From assembly GCF_900166595.1 (NCBI RefSeq), contig NZ_LT745763.1, forward strand, positions 3,595,333 through 3,659,332: 64,000 nt of DNA. The letters are read 5' to 3'. Positions 7,890 through 16,591 of this stretch are shown here, one piece after another. This stretch comes from Virgibacillus dokdonensis (GTDB lineage Bacteria > Bacillota > Bacilli > Bacillales > Amphibacillaceae). The notes beneath the pieces were generated by a model. That model did not search any database. It was given only the letters and a program-made list of their open reading frames with translations, and was not told the DNA's origin. Numbering within the stretch: position 1 is the first letter of the stretch; every line of letters begins with the position of its first letter. Position numbers and translations under genes: made by a program.

Positions 7890-10169
7890 TTATTTATAGA
7901 TAGGGATATCAAAGTTTAATGTGTACTGATTTAGCAAGCCGTATATACTGTACATTCTATAAGTCTGTTTATAGGCCCAACCTATATCAGTAGCATATTG
8001 ATGTGAAGCATAACCGTTTTTTTCCGCAAAAATAGGGTTCCAGCGCATTTTATATAATGTATCTTGCCCAATATCAATATATTCTTTACCTACAAATTGG
8101 GCACCTCCCTTTATAGCAAGTTCTGGTGTAAACCAACCAGCTTCATAAGCATATCTTTTCCCACACTCTACTGGACAACTATCTTTTGCACCAATACCAT
8201 ACATATTGTACACCGTTTTACCATTATGGGTGACACCTCTTGCTAACTCTGAAGTACCATTACCTGTTTCTAATAAAGCGTGGGCTATTAAATACACCTC
8301 ATTTATACCATATAATTTTGCACCATCTAAAAAAAATTGAGCTTTATTCTCCAAGACCCCTTTACCTTTTAGTACTTTATCATTTACTTCAGATTCATTA
8401 AGATTAGCACTTCGAGATAAACTTAAAAATTGATATTTGTGTCTTGGATCTTTGATAAAATTACTAGGATTAAGGTAATATCTAACATCGTTCTTGTCAG
8501 CAGTAACCCAACCAGTAGTATCTTTTACATAATACCACGTAAATCCATCGGCTCCTTTTGAACTTGAGTAAAGCTTATAAGAAGTACCATCTTTCACCTT
8601 GCCCCCAATCTGATATATTGTACCAGGGCCCCTTCTTAAATTCCAATTTCCTTCCACTACTCCTTTTCCGTTACTAATACTTGAGAAAGCATCCTCTCTT
8701 ATCCATAACTTATAGCTTTTATCTGTTTTAGGGTTGACATTCATTTGTATATCAAGCATTTTATCCAAAGTTAAATTGTATTTCGAATAATAATTATTAA
8801 AAGGTGCTACATTATATGCTTGAATCCAAACTTTTTTACCGTCCAAATAACCTCTGTACCATATTGCGTCTCCTACTTTTTCCGTTAAGTTCACTTGAAA
8901 CTCTTTGTTGCGATATGGCGTTAAATCATTGTATATTACGTCTTTTCCTGCTCCCCACGCATCAGTGTAAGCCCAACCAGAACCTTTTAAATAAAATGTT
9001 TTTTTCTCGTGATCTACCGCTTTATGACTTTGCGACCACATATCTTTTGCATTTACCCAACCTATAGCACCTTTGGTTGCACTCGCCACTGTACTTATTA
9101 AATAATAATCTTCTCCGTTTATCTGAGCTTTCTTTTTTATATAGAATATTTTATCTGTATACTTTGATCCTGCTTTAATACTGGATCCTTCGTTTCCTAT
9201 TGTTTTATATATTTTCGCTTCTGAACTTTGAATTCGTCCTAGCTTACTTATGGCACTTTTCACTGGGCTAATTACATTATATGCTTGAATCCAAACTTTT
9301 TTACCGTCCAAATAACCTCTGTACCATATTGCGTCTCCTACTTTTTCCGTTAAGTTCACTTGAAACTCTTTGTTGCGATATGGCGTTAAATCATTGTATA
9401 TTACGTCTTTTCCTGCTCCCCACGCATCAGTGTAAGCCCAACCAGAACCTTTTAAATAAAATGTTTTTTTCTCGTGATCTACCGCTTTATGACTTTGCGA
9501 CCACATATCTTTTGCATTTACCCAACCTATAACACCTTTGGTTGCACTTGCCACTGTACTTATTAAATAATAATCTTCTCCGTTTATCTGAGCTTTCTTT
9601 TTTATATAGAATATTTTATCTGTATACTTTGATCCTGCTTTAATACTGGATCCTTCATTTCCTATTGTTTTATATATTTTCGCTTCTGAACTTTGAATTC
9701 GTCCTAGCTTACTTGCTTCTATTTTAGTATATTTTAATTGATGTTGGTTATTAATATAATTTTGTTTAATATCATTCTCAATTTCTTCTTTGTTTACCTC
9801 TTCTTGACTTTCAACCTCTTTCTCCATTTCCTCTTCGTCTACTTCTTCTTGACTTTCAACCTCTTTCTCCATTTCCTCTTCGTCTACTTCTTCTTGACTT
9901 TTAACCTCTTTCTCCATTTCCTCTTCGTCTACTTCTTCTTGACTTTTAATCTCTTTACCCATTTCCTCTTCGTCTACTTCTTCTTGACTTTTAACCTCTT
10001 TCTCCATTTCCTTTTCGTCTACTTCTTCTTGACTTTTAATCTCTTTACCCATTTCCTCTTTACTTTCCTTCTTAGGGTTGAGATTCACTTGCTCATCTGC
10101 AAAATTTTGATAAGGGAAACCAAAATTAATAATCACTAAAACTAATATAAAAATAAAAAATTTCCTCAT
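7890..10169 (-). CDS. secreted SH3-repeat N-acetylglucosaminidase (autolysin)
   Basis: This 759-residue protein has a signal peptide at 1-25 (FFIFILVLVIINFGFPYQNF). At about 35-130 it has an acidic 15-residue tandem repeat (about six copies around SQEEVDEEEMEKEV). Two nearly identical 147-residue SH3/GW-like modules follow (about 153-460), then a third SH3-like segment with WNLRRGPGTIYQIGGKV. The C-terminal glucosaminidase domain is at about 590-750, with LIAHALLETGNGTSELA giving the likely catalytic Glu. It resembles LytD-type glycan hydrolases that cut MurNAc-GlcNAc bonds. The SH3 modules probably bind the wall or teichoic acid. It stands alone between the IS66 remnant and the teichoic acid operon. 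Confidence 0.88.
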   Translation of the reverse strand: MRKFFIFILVLVIINFGFPYQNFADEQVNLNPKKESKEEMGKEIKSQEEVDEKEMEKEVKSQEEVDEEEMGKEIKSQEEVDEEEMEKEVKSQEEVDEEEMEKEVESQEEVDEEEMEKEVESQEEVNKEEIENDIKQNYINNQHQLKYTKIEASKLGRIQSSEAKIYKTIGNEGSSIKAGSKYTDKIFYIKKKAQINGEDYYLISTVASATKGVIGWVNAKDMWSQSHKAVDHEKKTFYLKGSGWAYTDAWGAGKDVIYNDLTPYRNKEFQVNLTEKVGDAIWYRGYLDGKKVWIQAYNVISPVKSAISKLGRIQSSEAKIYKTIGNEGSSIKAGSKYTDKIFYIKKKAQINGEDYYLISTVASATKGAIGWVNAKDMWSQSHKAVDHEKKTFYLKGSGWAYTDAWGAGKDVIYNDLTPYRNKEFQVNLTEKVGDAIWYRGYLDGKKVWIQAYNVAPFNNYYSKYNLTLDKMLDIQMNVNPKTDKSYKLWIREDAFSSISNGKGVVEGNWNLRRGPGTIYQIGGKVKDGTSYKLYSSSKGADGFTWYYVKDTTGWVTADKNDVRYYLNPSNFIKDPRHKYQFLSLSRSANLNESEVNDKVLKGKGVLENKAQFFLDGAKLYGINEVYLIAHALLETGNGTSELARGVTHNGKTVYNMYGIGAKDSCPVECGKRYAYEAGWFTPELAIKGGAQFVGKEYIDIGQDTLYKMRWNPIFAEKNGYASHQYATDIGWAYKQTYRMYSIYGLLNQYTLNFDIPIYK
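8809..9714 (-). repeat. direct duplication within the autolysin gene
   Basis: Copies at 8809-9249 and 9274-9714 are 441 nt each, with a 465-nt period (155 codons) and only a few differences. The differences include A/G near 9064 versus 9529. Near identity at silent positions points to a recent duplication or ongoing conversion. Confidence 0.92.
9800..10070 (-). repeat. 45-bp minisatellite in the autolysin gene
   Basis: About six tandem copies of a 45-nt unit encode an acidic 15-residue repeat. Copies differ mainly at V/I, M/E and K/G positions. The number of copies could vary by slippage and change the length of the linker after the signal peptide. Confidence 0.85.
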
Positions 10170-10486
10170 ATTACTCCCCCCATTAGATTATATATATATA
10201 ATCGGATGATTATCACATTTTTTAAAGGCCAACCTTCTTATCTGGCCTATAACTACTAGAACTGATGCTAGTATAGATTCCACATCTGGTCATGCTTTAA
10301 ACAATATAACTCCACAATAATAATTAGCCATTATCAATAAGGATTTAGTATTCTGGATACCTTATTTTCAAGATCAATGGCAAGTAGATAACTTTTGGTT
10401 AAAATAGCATATATCACTGAATTTAGACAAATTTTGTCAACATTAAATCAAGAAATAGTATAAGAGGGGTAATTTAATATCTTTAA
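10170..10486. other. intergenic region, nothing recognised
   Basis: AT-rich sequence of 317 bp, including an alternating TATATATATA tract near 10190. It must hold the autolysin promoter on the minus strand, but no convincing -35/-10 pair stands out. Confidence 0.3.
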
Positions 10487-11668
10487 TCATTTTTTAAATA
10501 TATTTTCAACAACCCTTTTACTTGCCATACCGTCCTCTAATGAACAAAAACTTTTCGAAAAATCATTGATGGATCGATTATTTTTATAAAAATCGCCCCT
10601 TTCGTTTTTTTTAATTATTTCTATAATTTCTTCTGTTTTTCGTACCAACGGCCCTGGAGCATTTAATTCAAAATCAAAATAAAAACCACGTAGATTATCT
10701 CGATAGTCTTCTAAATCATAAACATAGAAAATAATTGGTCTTTTTAAAATAGCAAAGTCAAAAAACACAGAGGAATAATCGGTAATTAAAAAATCTGAAA
10801 TTAAATATAGGTCCCTTATATCTTCGTAATTAGAAAAATCGTAAACGAAATCAGAATAGGACGTTAAATCAAGGTCTTCAGTAACAAGATAGTGAAGTCT
10901 TAGAAGGATTATATATTTTTTTCCTAAACTATTTTTCATTTGTTCTAAGTCCATTTGTATTGTAAATTTATATTTACCTCTTGAATAATAAAGGTTGTCT
11001 CTCCATGTAGGCGCATATAAAATAATCTTCTTATTAAGTGGAAGGTCTAATGATTTCTTTATATTAAATAAAGTTTTTTCATTATTAGAAGTAAATAAAT
11101 AATCATTTCTTGGATAGCCAGATTCTATTAAAGTATTTTTAAATTGAAAGGCTCTCTTAAAAATTTGAGTTGAATACTCATTAGGAGAAATTAAATAATC
11201 CCATTTTCTTGCCTCAGTTAAAAAATTTCGTTTATATTTTTCAGTGTCAGTTCCTGGCATATAAACTTTATCCATATCTGCTGCAAGTTTTTTTAAAGGG
11301 GTTCCGTGCCAAGTTTGTATATATTTAGTACTATGAGGTTTAGGTATCCATAGTGGTAACCTACTATTCGAAACCCAATATTCTGCCCTGGGCATCAAGA
11401 AAAGCCATTTAATAGAAAATCTTTTAATAGAATTTATATTTCTATTTTTAAAAGAGTCATAGGTTTTTTTTTCAAAACTCCAGTACATTTTATAATTATA
11501 ATTATGTTCTACCATGTATTCATAAATGGCTCTTGGGTTGTCGCTGTATTGCTTTCCTAAAAAGCTTTCAAATATAATAGTATTTTTCTTAACCGGTAAC
11601 TTCCCTAAAAGATAGAAAGAGAACCTGTACACCCTTTTTAAAATTTTTTTCATTTTTTTAGAAATCAT
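10487..11668 (-). CDS. CDP-glycerol glycerophosphotransferase (TagB/TagF family)
   Basis: This 393-residue protein has the Glyphos_transf fold. Motifs include IQTWHGTPLKKLAADM (catalytic His region), ILYAPTWRDN and DFLITDYSSVFFDFA. Such enzymes transfer glycerol-phosphate or ribitol-phosphate from CDP-alditol to the growing teichoic acid at the membrane face. It is the last gene of the galE-tagGH operon and is separated from the upstream GT2 gene by an IS200-like element. AAAGGGG lies before the start. I cannot tell primer (TagB/TarF) from polymerase (TagF), but the 393 residues equal only the catalytic part of classical TagF. Confidence 0.88.
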   Translation of the reverse strand: MISKKMKKILKRVYRFSFYLLGKLPVKKNTIIFESFLGKQYSDNPRAIYEYMVEHNYNYKMYWSFEKKTYDSFKNRNINSIKRFSIKWLFLMPRAEYWVSNSRLPLWIPKPHSTKYIQTWHGTPLKKLAADMDKVYMPGTDTEKYKRNFLTEARKWDYLISPNEYSTQIFKRAFQFKNTLIESGYPRNDYLFTSNNEKTLFNIKKSLDLPLNKKIILYAPTWRDNLYYSRGKYKFTIQMDLEQMKNSLGKKYIILLRLHYLVTEDLDLTSYSDFVYDFSNYEDIRDLYLISDFLITDYSSVFFDFAILKRPIIFYVYDLEDYRDNLRGFYFDFELNAPGPLVRKTEEIIEIIKKNERGDFYKNNRSINDFSKSFCSLEDGMASKRVVENIFKK

Positions 11669-11699
11669 AAAATAAGTTAGACCCCTTTCTATTCAACTT

Positions 11700-12335
11700 A
11701 AACGACCACCTGCTAAAGCAGGTGGATTTAGACATAAATGTCGACGACTAAAGTCGTTCACCAGGCTAAAGTCCTGCTCAAAGGCCTTAGCTAAAGCATC
11801 CTCAAAGCTAGACTAAACTCATTCTTCTATCCTAAATATTTCGTCCTTACCTTCATTGAATTGATTTGCTATATCATTTCTTATTATTTCTTCCGTTACC
11901 GTTCCTACGGTGGCACAAAAATATCCTCTTGCCCGCAAGTGCTGCCCCCAATATTTCTTTCTAAGTTCTGGAAACTCATCCTGCAATATTCTCGATGATC
12001 TTCCTTTTAGATACTGCAATATTTTACTTGGAGCAATACTTGGAGGACAAGATAATAATAAATGAATGTGATCTTTCCCAATACTTCCTTGCAATATGGT
12101 AATTCCTCTGGCTTCACAACCTTGTCTTATCAAATCACGCACTATGACCGCTATGTGCCCGCCCAAAACCTTATATCTATACTTTGTCACCCATATGACA
12201 TGATATTTGATATCATACACAGCATGACTATTTTTTCTATATCCTTCCATACTTTCACCTCTTCACTTCGTATGGACAAAAAGGATAAGGCTAAAAGCGA
12301 ATACTGTCTAAAGGCGGTGGAATTAGTCTACGCAT
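11700..12335 (-). mobile_element. IS200/IS605-type element, tnpA only
   Basis: A TnpA gene is flanked on its 3' side by stem-loops typical of IS200 right ends, such as CCACCTGCTAAAGCAGGTGG at 11706 and CGACTAAAGTCG near 11745. On its 5' side is a segment with CTAAAGGCGGTGG near 12308. These elements lack inverted repeats, so the boundaries are estimates. It splits the last gene from the rest of the teichoic acid operon. Confidence 0.8.
11819..12250 (-). CDS. tnpA: IS200/IS605 Y1 transposase TnpA
   Basis: This 143-residue protein has the single-strand transposase signatures: VIWVTKYRYKVL near the N-terminus, the HUH motif as HIHLLL, and the catalytic tyrosine in RARGYFCATVG. It is full length for the family and preceded by GAGGTGAAAG. 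It catalyses excision and insertion of single-stranded DNA at hairpin ends. No tnpB partner is present. Confidence 0.92.
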   Translation of the reverse strand: MEGYRKNSHAVYDIKYHVIWVTKYRYKVLGGHIAVIVRDLIRQGCEARGITILQGSIGKDHIHLLLSCPPSIAPSKILQYLKGRSSRILQDEFPELRKKYWGQHLRARGYFCATVGTVTEEIIRNDIANQFNEGKDEIFRIEE

Positions 12336-12371
12336 TTGTAAATTACAATTTAAAAAACCTAGTATATTTAT

Positions 12372-13868
12372 TTAGAATAAATTCTTCTTTTTAACGCTCA
12401 AGTTGCCATACCTAGTTTTATATAAATACACTTTTCTGTGACTATTATTCTTTTCTGGATTTGTCTCAATTTTAATTCTTGATGAAGGGGAATCTGGATA
12501 ATTTTTCAAGCAAAAATAGAAATCCAAAACTGAATCTACTTCCATCTTTTTTATAAAATTTAGATCCAACACCATATTAAAAGAAAAACGCTCATAAGGA
12601 TACACAAGATTTTTGCTAATTACATCATTCAAGGTGATTGTACCAAGACAAATACGCTCCTTACTTTTTCTATTTATAACATATACTTCTCCCTCAGTTT
12701 TATATGAAGCTTTTGGAATATAAACTTTTCCAAATATTTCCCACCTTAATCCTATAGCCCTTTTTTTTACTTTTTCTACACTAATTAACGGTTTGAGGAA
12801 TTTAGTTACATTGTATTCTGTTTCCCCTTTAAGAATAAATTTATTTTTTAATTGAATAACATTCCTACTTTTTTCTTTATTCAGTAACGTCTCTGAAAAC
12901 AACAATAAATCTGTGAAGTTTTCTGATACAAACATATCATATATAGTTCGTTCTTTATTTGGTAATTTGCAGGCTATTGATGTAGGTATCTTCATCAATA
13001 TATTTTTAATTTTCAAAGACCACTCCTTTTTTTCTGACTCGTCTACCAGGCAATATTTTAATACGTGTAATCTAATTACATCTAATAAAATTTTTAGATC
13101 ATGTTGCTCCACAATCTCTTTTTTTACATTTGAAGTAATGAGCCAATTTCTATTTTCTAATAAAACATTTAATCTATTTGCTGTATTATTTAAACTCATC
13201 TGTTGTTGTGTAATTGAAGGGTTCTCTTCATTATCTCTTACTCGCCAATAATAAACAATATTCTTAACAACTGCTATTTTATTCGCTAAAACTGCAGCTT
13301 TCGTAGTAAAAGATAAATCTTCATACAAACTATTTTCTTTAAAGAATAAATTATTTTTTAACACAAAGCTTGTTCTCCACAATTTATTGCATGCAATACT
13401 ATCTTGCAATAATTCTGTACTCTCCCAAATATTAGTAACTTGATTATCATTATATAAATTAAATTCAATATGTCTAACTGGTATATATTTTCTAACTTTA
13501 TTAAACCGAACTACTTTTCCAACTGAATAGTCTGCATCGTTCCTCTTTAGTTTATCAACAAGTTTACTTAAAGCTTGCTTAGGAATTATATCATCAGCAT
13601 CTAAAAAAAATAAATAATCTCCACGACTTAGAGATATACCTTTATTTCTTGTAAATCCTAAACCACAATTTGTTTGAGAATAAAAACGAAAGCGTTCATC
13701 GTTCTCAACATATTTTTTTATAATTTCTTCACTGTTATCTGTAGAGCCATCATTTATAACAATAACTTCAAAGTTTTGATATTCTTGATTTATTACTGAT
13801 TCAAGGCAGTCTGCAATAAACTCCGAAGTGTTATACACAGGGATAATTACTGACACTTTACCTCTCAT
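12372..13868 (-). CDS. family 2 glycosyltransferase, teichoic acid cluster
   Basis: The GT2 (GT-A) domain is at about 1-230: VSVIIPVYNTSEFI, VINDGSTDNS and the metal-binding FFLDADDIIP. A C-terminal part of about 260 residues has no signature I recognise. I place the start at the ATG at 13868 because GAGGTGAGG lies just before it; an in-frame GTG lies 9 nt upstream. Position in the tagGH operon suggests it adds sugars to wall teichoic acid, as TarS/TarP-like enzymes do, but donor and acceptor cannot be read from sequence. It follows the fusion gene after a weak terminator-like hairpin. Confidence 0.85.
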   Translation of the reverse strand: MRGKVSVIIPVYNTSEFIADCLESVINQEYQNFEVIVINDGSTDNSEEIIKKYVENDERFRFYSQTNCGLGFTRNKGISLSRGDYLFFLDADDIIPKQALSKLVDKLKRNDADYSVGKVVRFNKVRKYIPVRHIEFNLYNDNQVTNIWESTELLQDSIACNKLWRTSFVLKNNLFFKENSLYEDLSFTTKAAVLANKIAVVKNIVYYWRVRDNEENPSITQQQMSLNNTANRLNVLLENRNWLITSNVKKEIVEQHDLKILLDVIRLHVLKYCLVDESEKKEWSLKIKNILMKIPTSIACKLPNKERTIYDMFVSENFTDLLLFSETLLNKEKSRNVIQLKNKFILKGETEYNVTKFLKPLISVEKVKKRAIGLRWEIFGKVYIPKASYKTEGEVYVINRKSKERICLGTITLNDVISKNLVYPYERFSFNMVLDLNFIKKMEVDSVLDFYFCLKNYPDSPSSRIKIETNPEKNNSHRKVYLYKTRYGNLSVKKKNLF

Positions 13869-13887
13869 ATTCCTCACCTCAAAACAA

Positions 13888-13921
13888 GAAAAAGGTTGAA
13901 AAGATAAATGACAACCTTTTC
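13888..13921 (-). terminator. weak intra-operon hairpin
   Basis: On the minus strand GAAAAGGTTG pairs with CAACCTTTTTC across a 13-nt loop. It is followed by U-rich sequence and lies between the fusion gene and the next GT2 gene. It may cause partial termination and lower expression of the last genes. Confidence 0.45.
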
Positions 13922-13927
13922 ACCTTT

Positions 13928-16591
13928 TTAATTAAAAACTTTCTCAACCACTTTAATAGTGGCGTTACCATCTTCGTGCATTGCAAATTCCTGATTAAAC
14001 TGTTCTAATCTCCCCTTATAACTATCAAGATAGTTCGGAGATAAGATGAAATTCAGTACATCCTCTATAGTAAAACATAATGGTCCTGGAGCATTATCAT
14101 GTAAATTAAAATACAATCCACGCCTTGCTGTATATTCTTCTAAATCATAACAGTAAAATATAATTGGTCTTTTCAAGATAGAGTAATCAAACATAACTGA
14201 AGAATAATCTGTTATCAAAATATCGGTAACAATATATAATTCTTGTACATCTTGATACTTAGAAACATCTATTACATTATGTGGAAGAGTTATGTTTGCC
14301 ATCTGTTCTGATAATAAATAATGTAAACGCAATAATAATACTGTTTGGGAGTCAATATTACTACTTATTCTAAGTATATCATTATACATTTTTTGAAAGC
14401 CATCTTTATCCCAGTCTCTAAATGTAGGAGCATATAAAATTAATTTAGCGCTATTCGAAACCCTTATATTTTGTTTAATTTCCACTACCAAATCGGACGA
14501 GTAATTTAATAAAATATCGTTTCTTGGGTAACCAGTTTCAAGAATTTCTCCACTATATCTAAAAGCTTTTTTAAATATTTTTGTACTATAAGGGTTTTGA
14601 GATATAAAATAATCCCATGCATTCTTCTGTAATTCAAGCCTATTAATACCTATTTTTGAAATAGAAGTTTTTTGGTCAAAACCCATCCTTTTTAATGGGG
14701 TTCCATGCCAAGTTTGTAAATAGACTTGATTATTTTTTTTCTTGGCAAGATGTACCAGGCCCTGATTATCTACCCAAAACTTAGCACGGTTTAAATAATA
14801 ATAATGCTTCAAGCTGTTTCTTTTAACTTTTACAGCTGGCCCGGGGATATTTATTGAATTTGGGTTTTCAAATGACCATATATATTTATATTTTTTATTT
14901 TTGTCATAAAGATGAGCATAGATGTATTTAGGACTATCACTATACTGTTTCCCCATATGACTCTCAAAAACAATCCATTTTCTATTAACTGGAAGATTTT
15001 CGATAATTTTATAAATAACCTTCCTCAGTTTAACTGAAAGTAGACTTCGTTTCTCTTTTTGCGAAATTGGTTTTCTGTTTTTGAAAAACCATTTTATTTT
15101 GTTAAACCTTTTTTGCGGAATTACTTTAATGGCTAACGAATTCTTATAATTTACATATACTCTTTTAATTAATTTGCCATTATTAACTTGCAAATTGCTT
15201 GAGCCTTTTACTTCAGATAACTTCACTAACTTTTTATGGACAACCCCCATGTGCTTTATAAGTAAAGTTAAATAATAGTTACCTGGATGTACTTCTGAAA
15301 TATTAAACGATACTTTTTCTTTGTTATTGTTTTCTGCATAAATGATTTCCCCTGTATGTTTGTTCTTTAATCTCCACAAATAATTAGTACTTGATTTTTC
15401 AATAGAAAATAAATTGACTTTCGCTGTAAAGGAGAATATGTGATCTTTTAGTACAATGTCCTTAAGTTCATATTGTAATTCAGGTTTCTTTAATTTAAGA
15501 AATTTCTCATGCTCTTCATTAGAAGTATACTTAGCCTGATGAAAATAGTATTGTTTTCCGATACTATAAACACGTTTCATAGTCGTTTCAAGTCCATCTT
15601 TATACCTGATAAAATCTTCAAAGCCTTCTCTATCACCAATATACAGCAAATAATACATAATTCTTTCAGGTTCCGGTAAATAAATAAATGAATATTCATC
15701 CATTACATCATTTAGATATTTATATACTAAATCATTAAATTTATTTTTGTATTCCTCATCAAAATACTTATAATCATTTGTATACAACTTCAAGTCATGA
15801 CGAAGGAATTTATTATTTTTATGTGGTTGATACAAAGTATAATTATTTTTTTTTATAAAATCATCTAATTGTCTATGAGCGTTAATTCGATTTTCAAAAT
15901 TTTGATAATCACTTCTTTGATTTGTGATCGATTTAACATTGGCGTCTTCTACCACCCTCCAATAGTAGATAGGCTCTGGTATAACACTAACAGAATCTGC
16001 TAAAAAATAAGCTTTCCCAGTAAAAACTATATCTTCGTAGTGTATACCTTCGGGAAAACGGAGACTATGTCTATCTAAAAAAGATCTTTTATATATCTTA
16101 TTAACAGACAAACTGTCAAAAAGTAACATTGGAAACTCTCTAACATTAATATTGATTCGTTCTTTTGAATAGATTTGATTGTGATACCATATCTCATAAT
16201 TATTTGTTCTTATTACCTGACCAGCCACAAAGTCAGAGTGGGATTTATTTAATGCTACAACCATCTTTTCACAAGCGTCATTAGTATACCAATCATCCCC
16301 ATCTAAGAACATAATATATTCACCTGTTGAATTGTTTATTCCTGTATTTCTAGGAGTACTACATCCTCCACTGTTTTCCTCTAAATGTATGGCTTTAAAA
16401 TTTGGTCTACCCTTAACAAAATCATCAATTATATCTCCAGTGGAATCTGTAGAAGCATCATTTACTACAACTATCTCTAAGTTATCATAAGTTTGCTCTA
16501 GCAACGATTCTAAAGCTTCTCTAATATAAAGTTCATTATTATATGCTATAACAACGACTGAAAGCCTAGACTGTCTTACTTGATGCATCAT
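13928..16591 (-). CDS. bifunctional GT2 glycosyltransferase / CDP-glycerol glycerophosphotransferase
   Basis: This 887-residue protein fuses two enzymes. The N-terminal GT2 domain (about 8-330) shows LSVVVIAYNNELYI, VVNDASTDST and FLDGDDWYTN. The C-terminal Glyphos_transf domain (about 520-880) shows LQTWHGTPLKRMGFD, ILYAPTFRDW and DILITDYSSVMFDYS. The middle region (about 380-500) is beta-rich and unassigned. The fusion could couple alditol-phosphate polymerisation with glycosylation of the same chain. The start overlaps the end of the upstream GT4 gene by 26 nt, indicating translational coupling. Similar fusions are annotated in other Bacillaceae; the substrates are unknown. Confidence 0.9.
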   Translation of the reverse strand: MMHQVRQSRLSVVVIAYNNELYIREALESLLEQTYDNLEIVVVNDASTDSTGDIIDDFVKGRPNFKAIHLEENSGGCSTPRNTGINNSTGEYIMFLDGDDWYTNDACEKMVVALNKSHSDFVAGQVIRTNNYEIWYHNQIYSKERININVREFPMLLFDSLSVNKIYKRSFLDRHSLRFPEGIHYEDIVFTGKAYFLADSVSVIPEPIYYWRVVEDANVKSITNQRSDYQNFENRINAHRQLDDFIKKNNYTLYQPHKNNKFLRHDLKLYTNDYKYFDEEYKNKFNDLVYKYLNDVMDEYSFIYLPEPERIMYYLLYIGDREGFEDFIRYKDGLETTMKRVYSIGKQYYFHQAKYTSNEEHEKFLKLKKPELQYELKDIVLKDHIFSFTAKVNLFSIEKSSTNYLWRLKNKHTGEIIYAENNNKEKVSFNISEVHPGNYYLTLLIKHMGVVHKKLVKLSEVKGSSNLQVNNGKLIKRVYVNYKNSLAIKVIPQKRFNKIKWFFKNRKPISQKEKRSLLSVKLRKVIYKIIENLPVNRKWIVFESHMGKQYSDSPKYIYAHLYDKNKKYKYIWSFENPNSINIPGPAVKVKRNSLKHYYYLNRAKFWVDNQGLVHLAKKKNNQVYLQTWHGTPLKRMGFDQKTSISKIGINRLELQKNAWDYFISQNPYSTKIFKKAFRYSGEILETGYPRNDILLNYSSDLVVEIKQNIRVSNSAKLILYAPTFRDWDKDGFQKMYNDILRISSNIDSQTVLLLRLHYLLSEQMANITLPHNVIDVSKYQDVQELYIVTDILITDYSSVMFDYSILKRPIIFYCYDLEEYTARRGLYFNLHDNAPGPLCFTIEDVLNFILSPNYLDSYKGRLEQFNQEFAMHEDGNATIKVVEKVFN

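Noticed and set aside
9800-10070. Regular 45-bp repeats considered as a CRISPR array
   Set aside because: Units are contiguous, without spacers, and stay in frame in a coding gene.
9738-10139. 133-codon plus-strand ORF with repeated FFLTFNLFLHFLFVY
   Set aside because: It is the antisense of the acidic 45-bp repeats in the autolysin gene; the pattern comes from the repeat, and there is no ribosome site.
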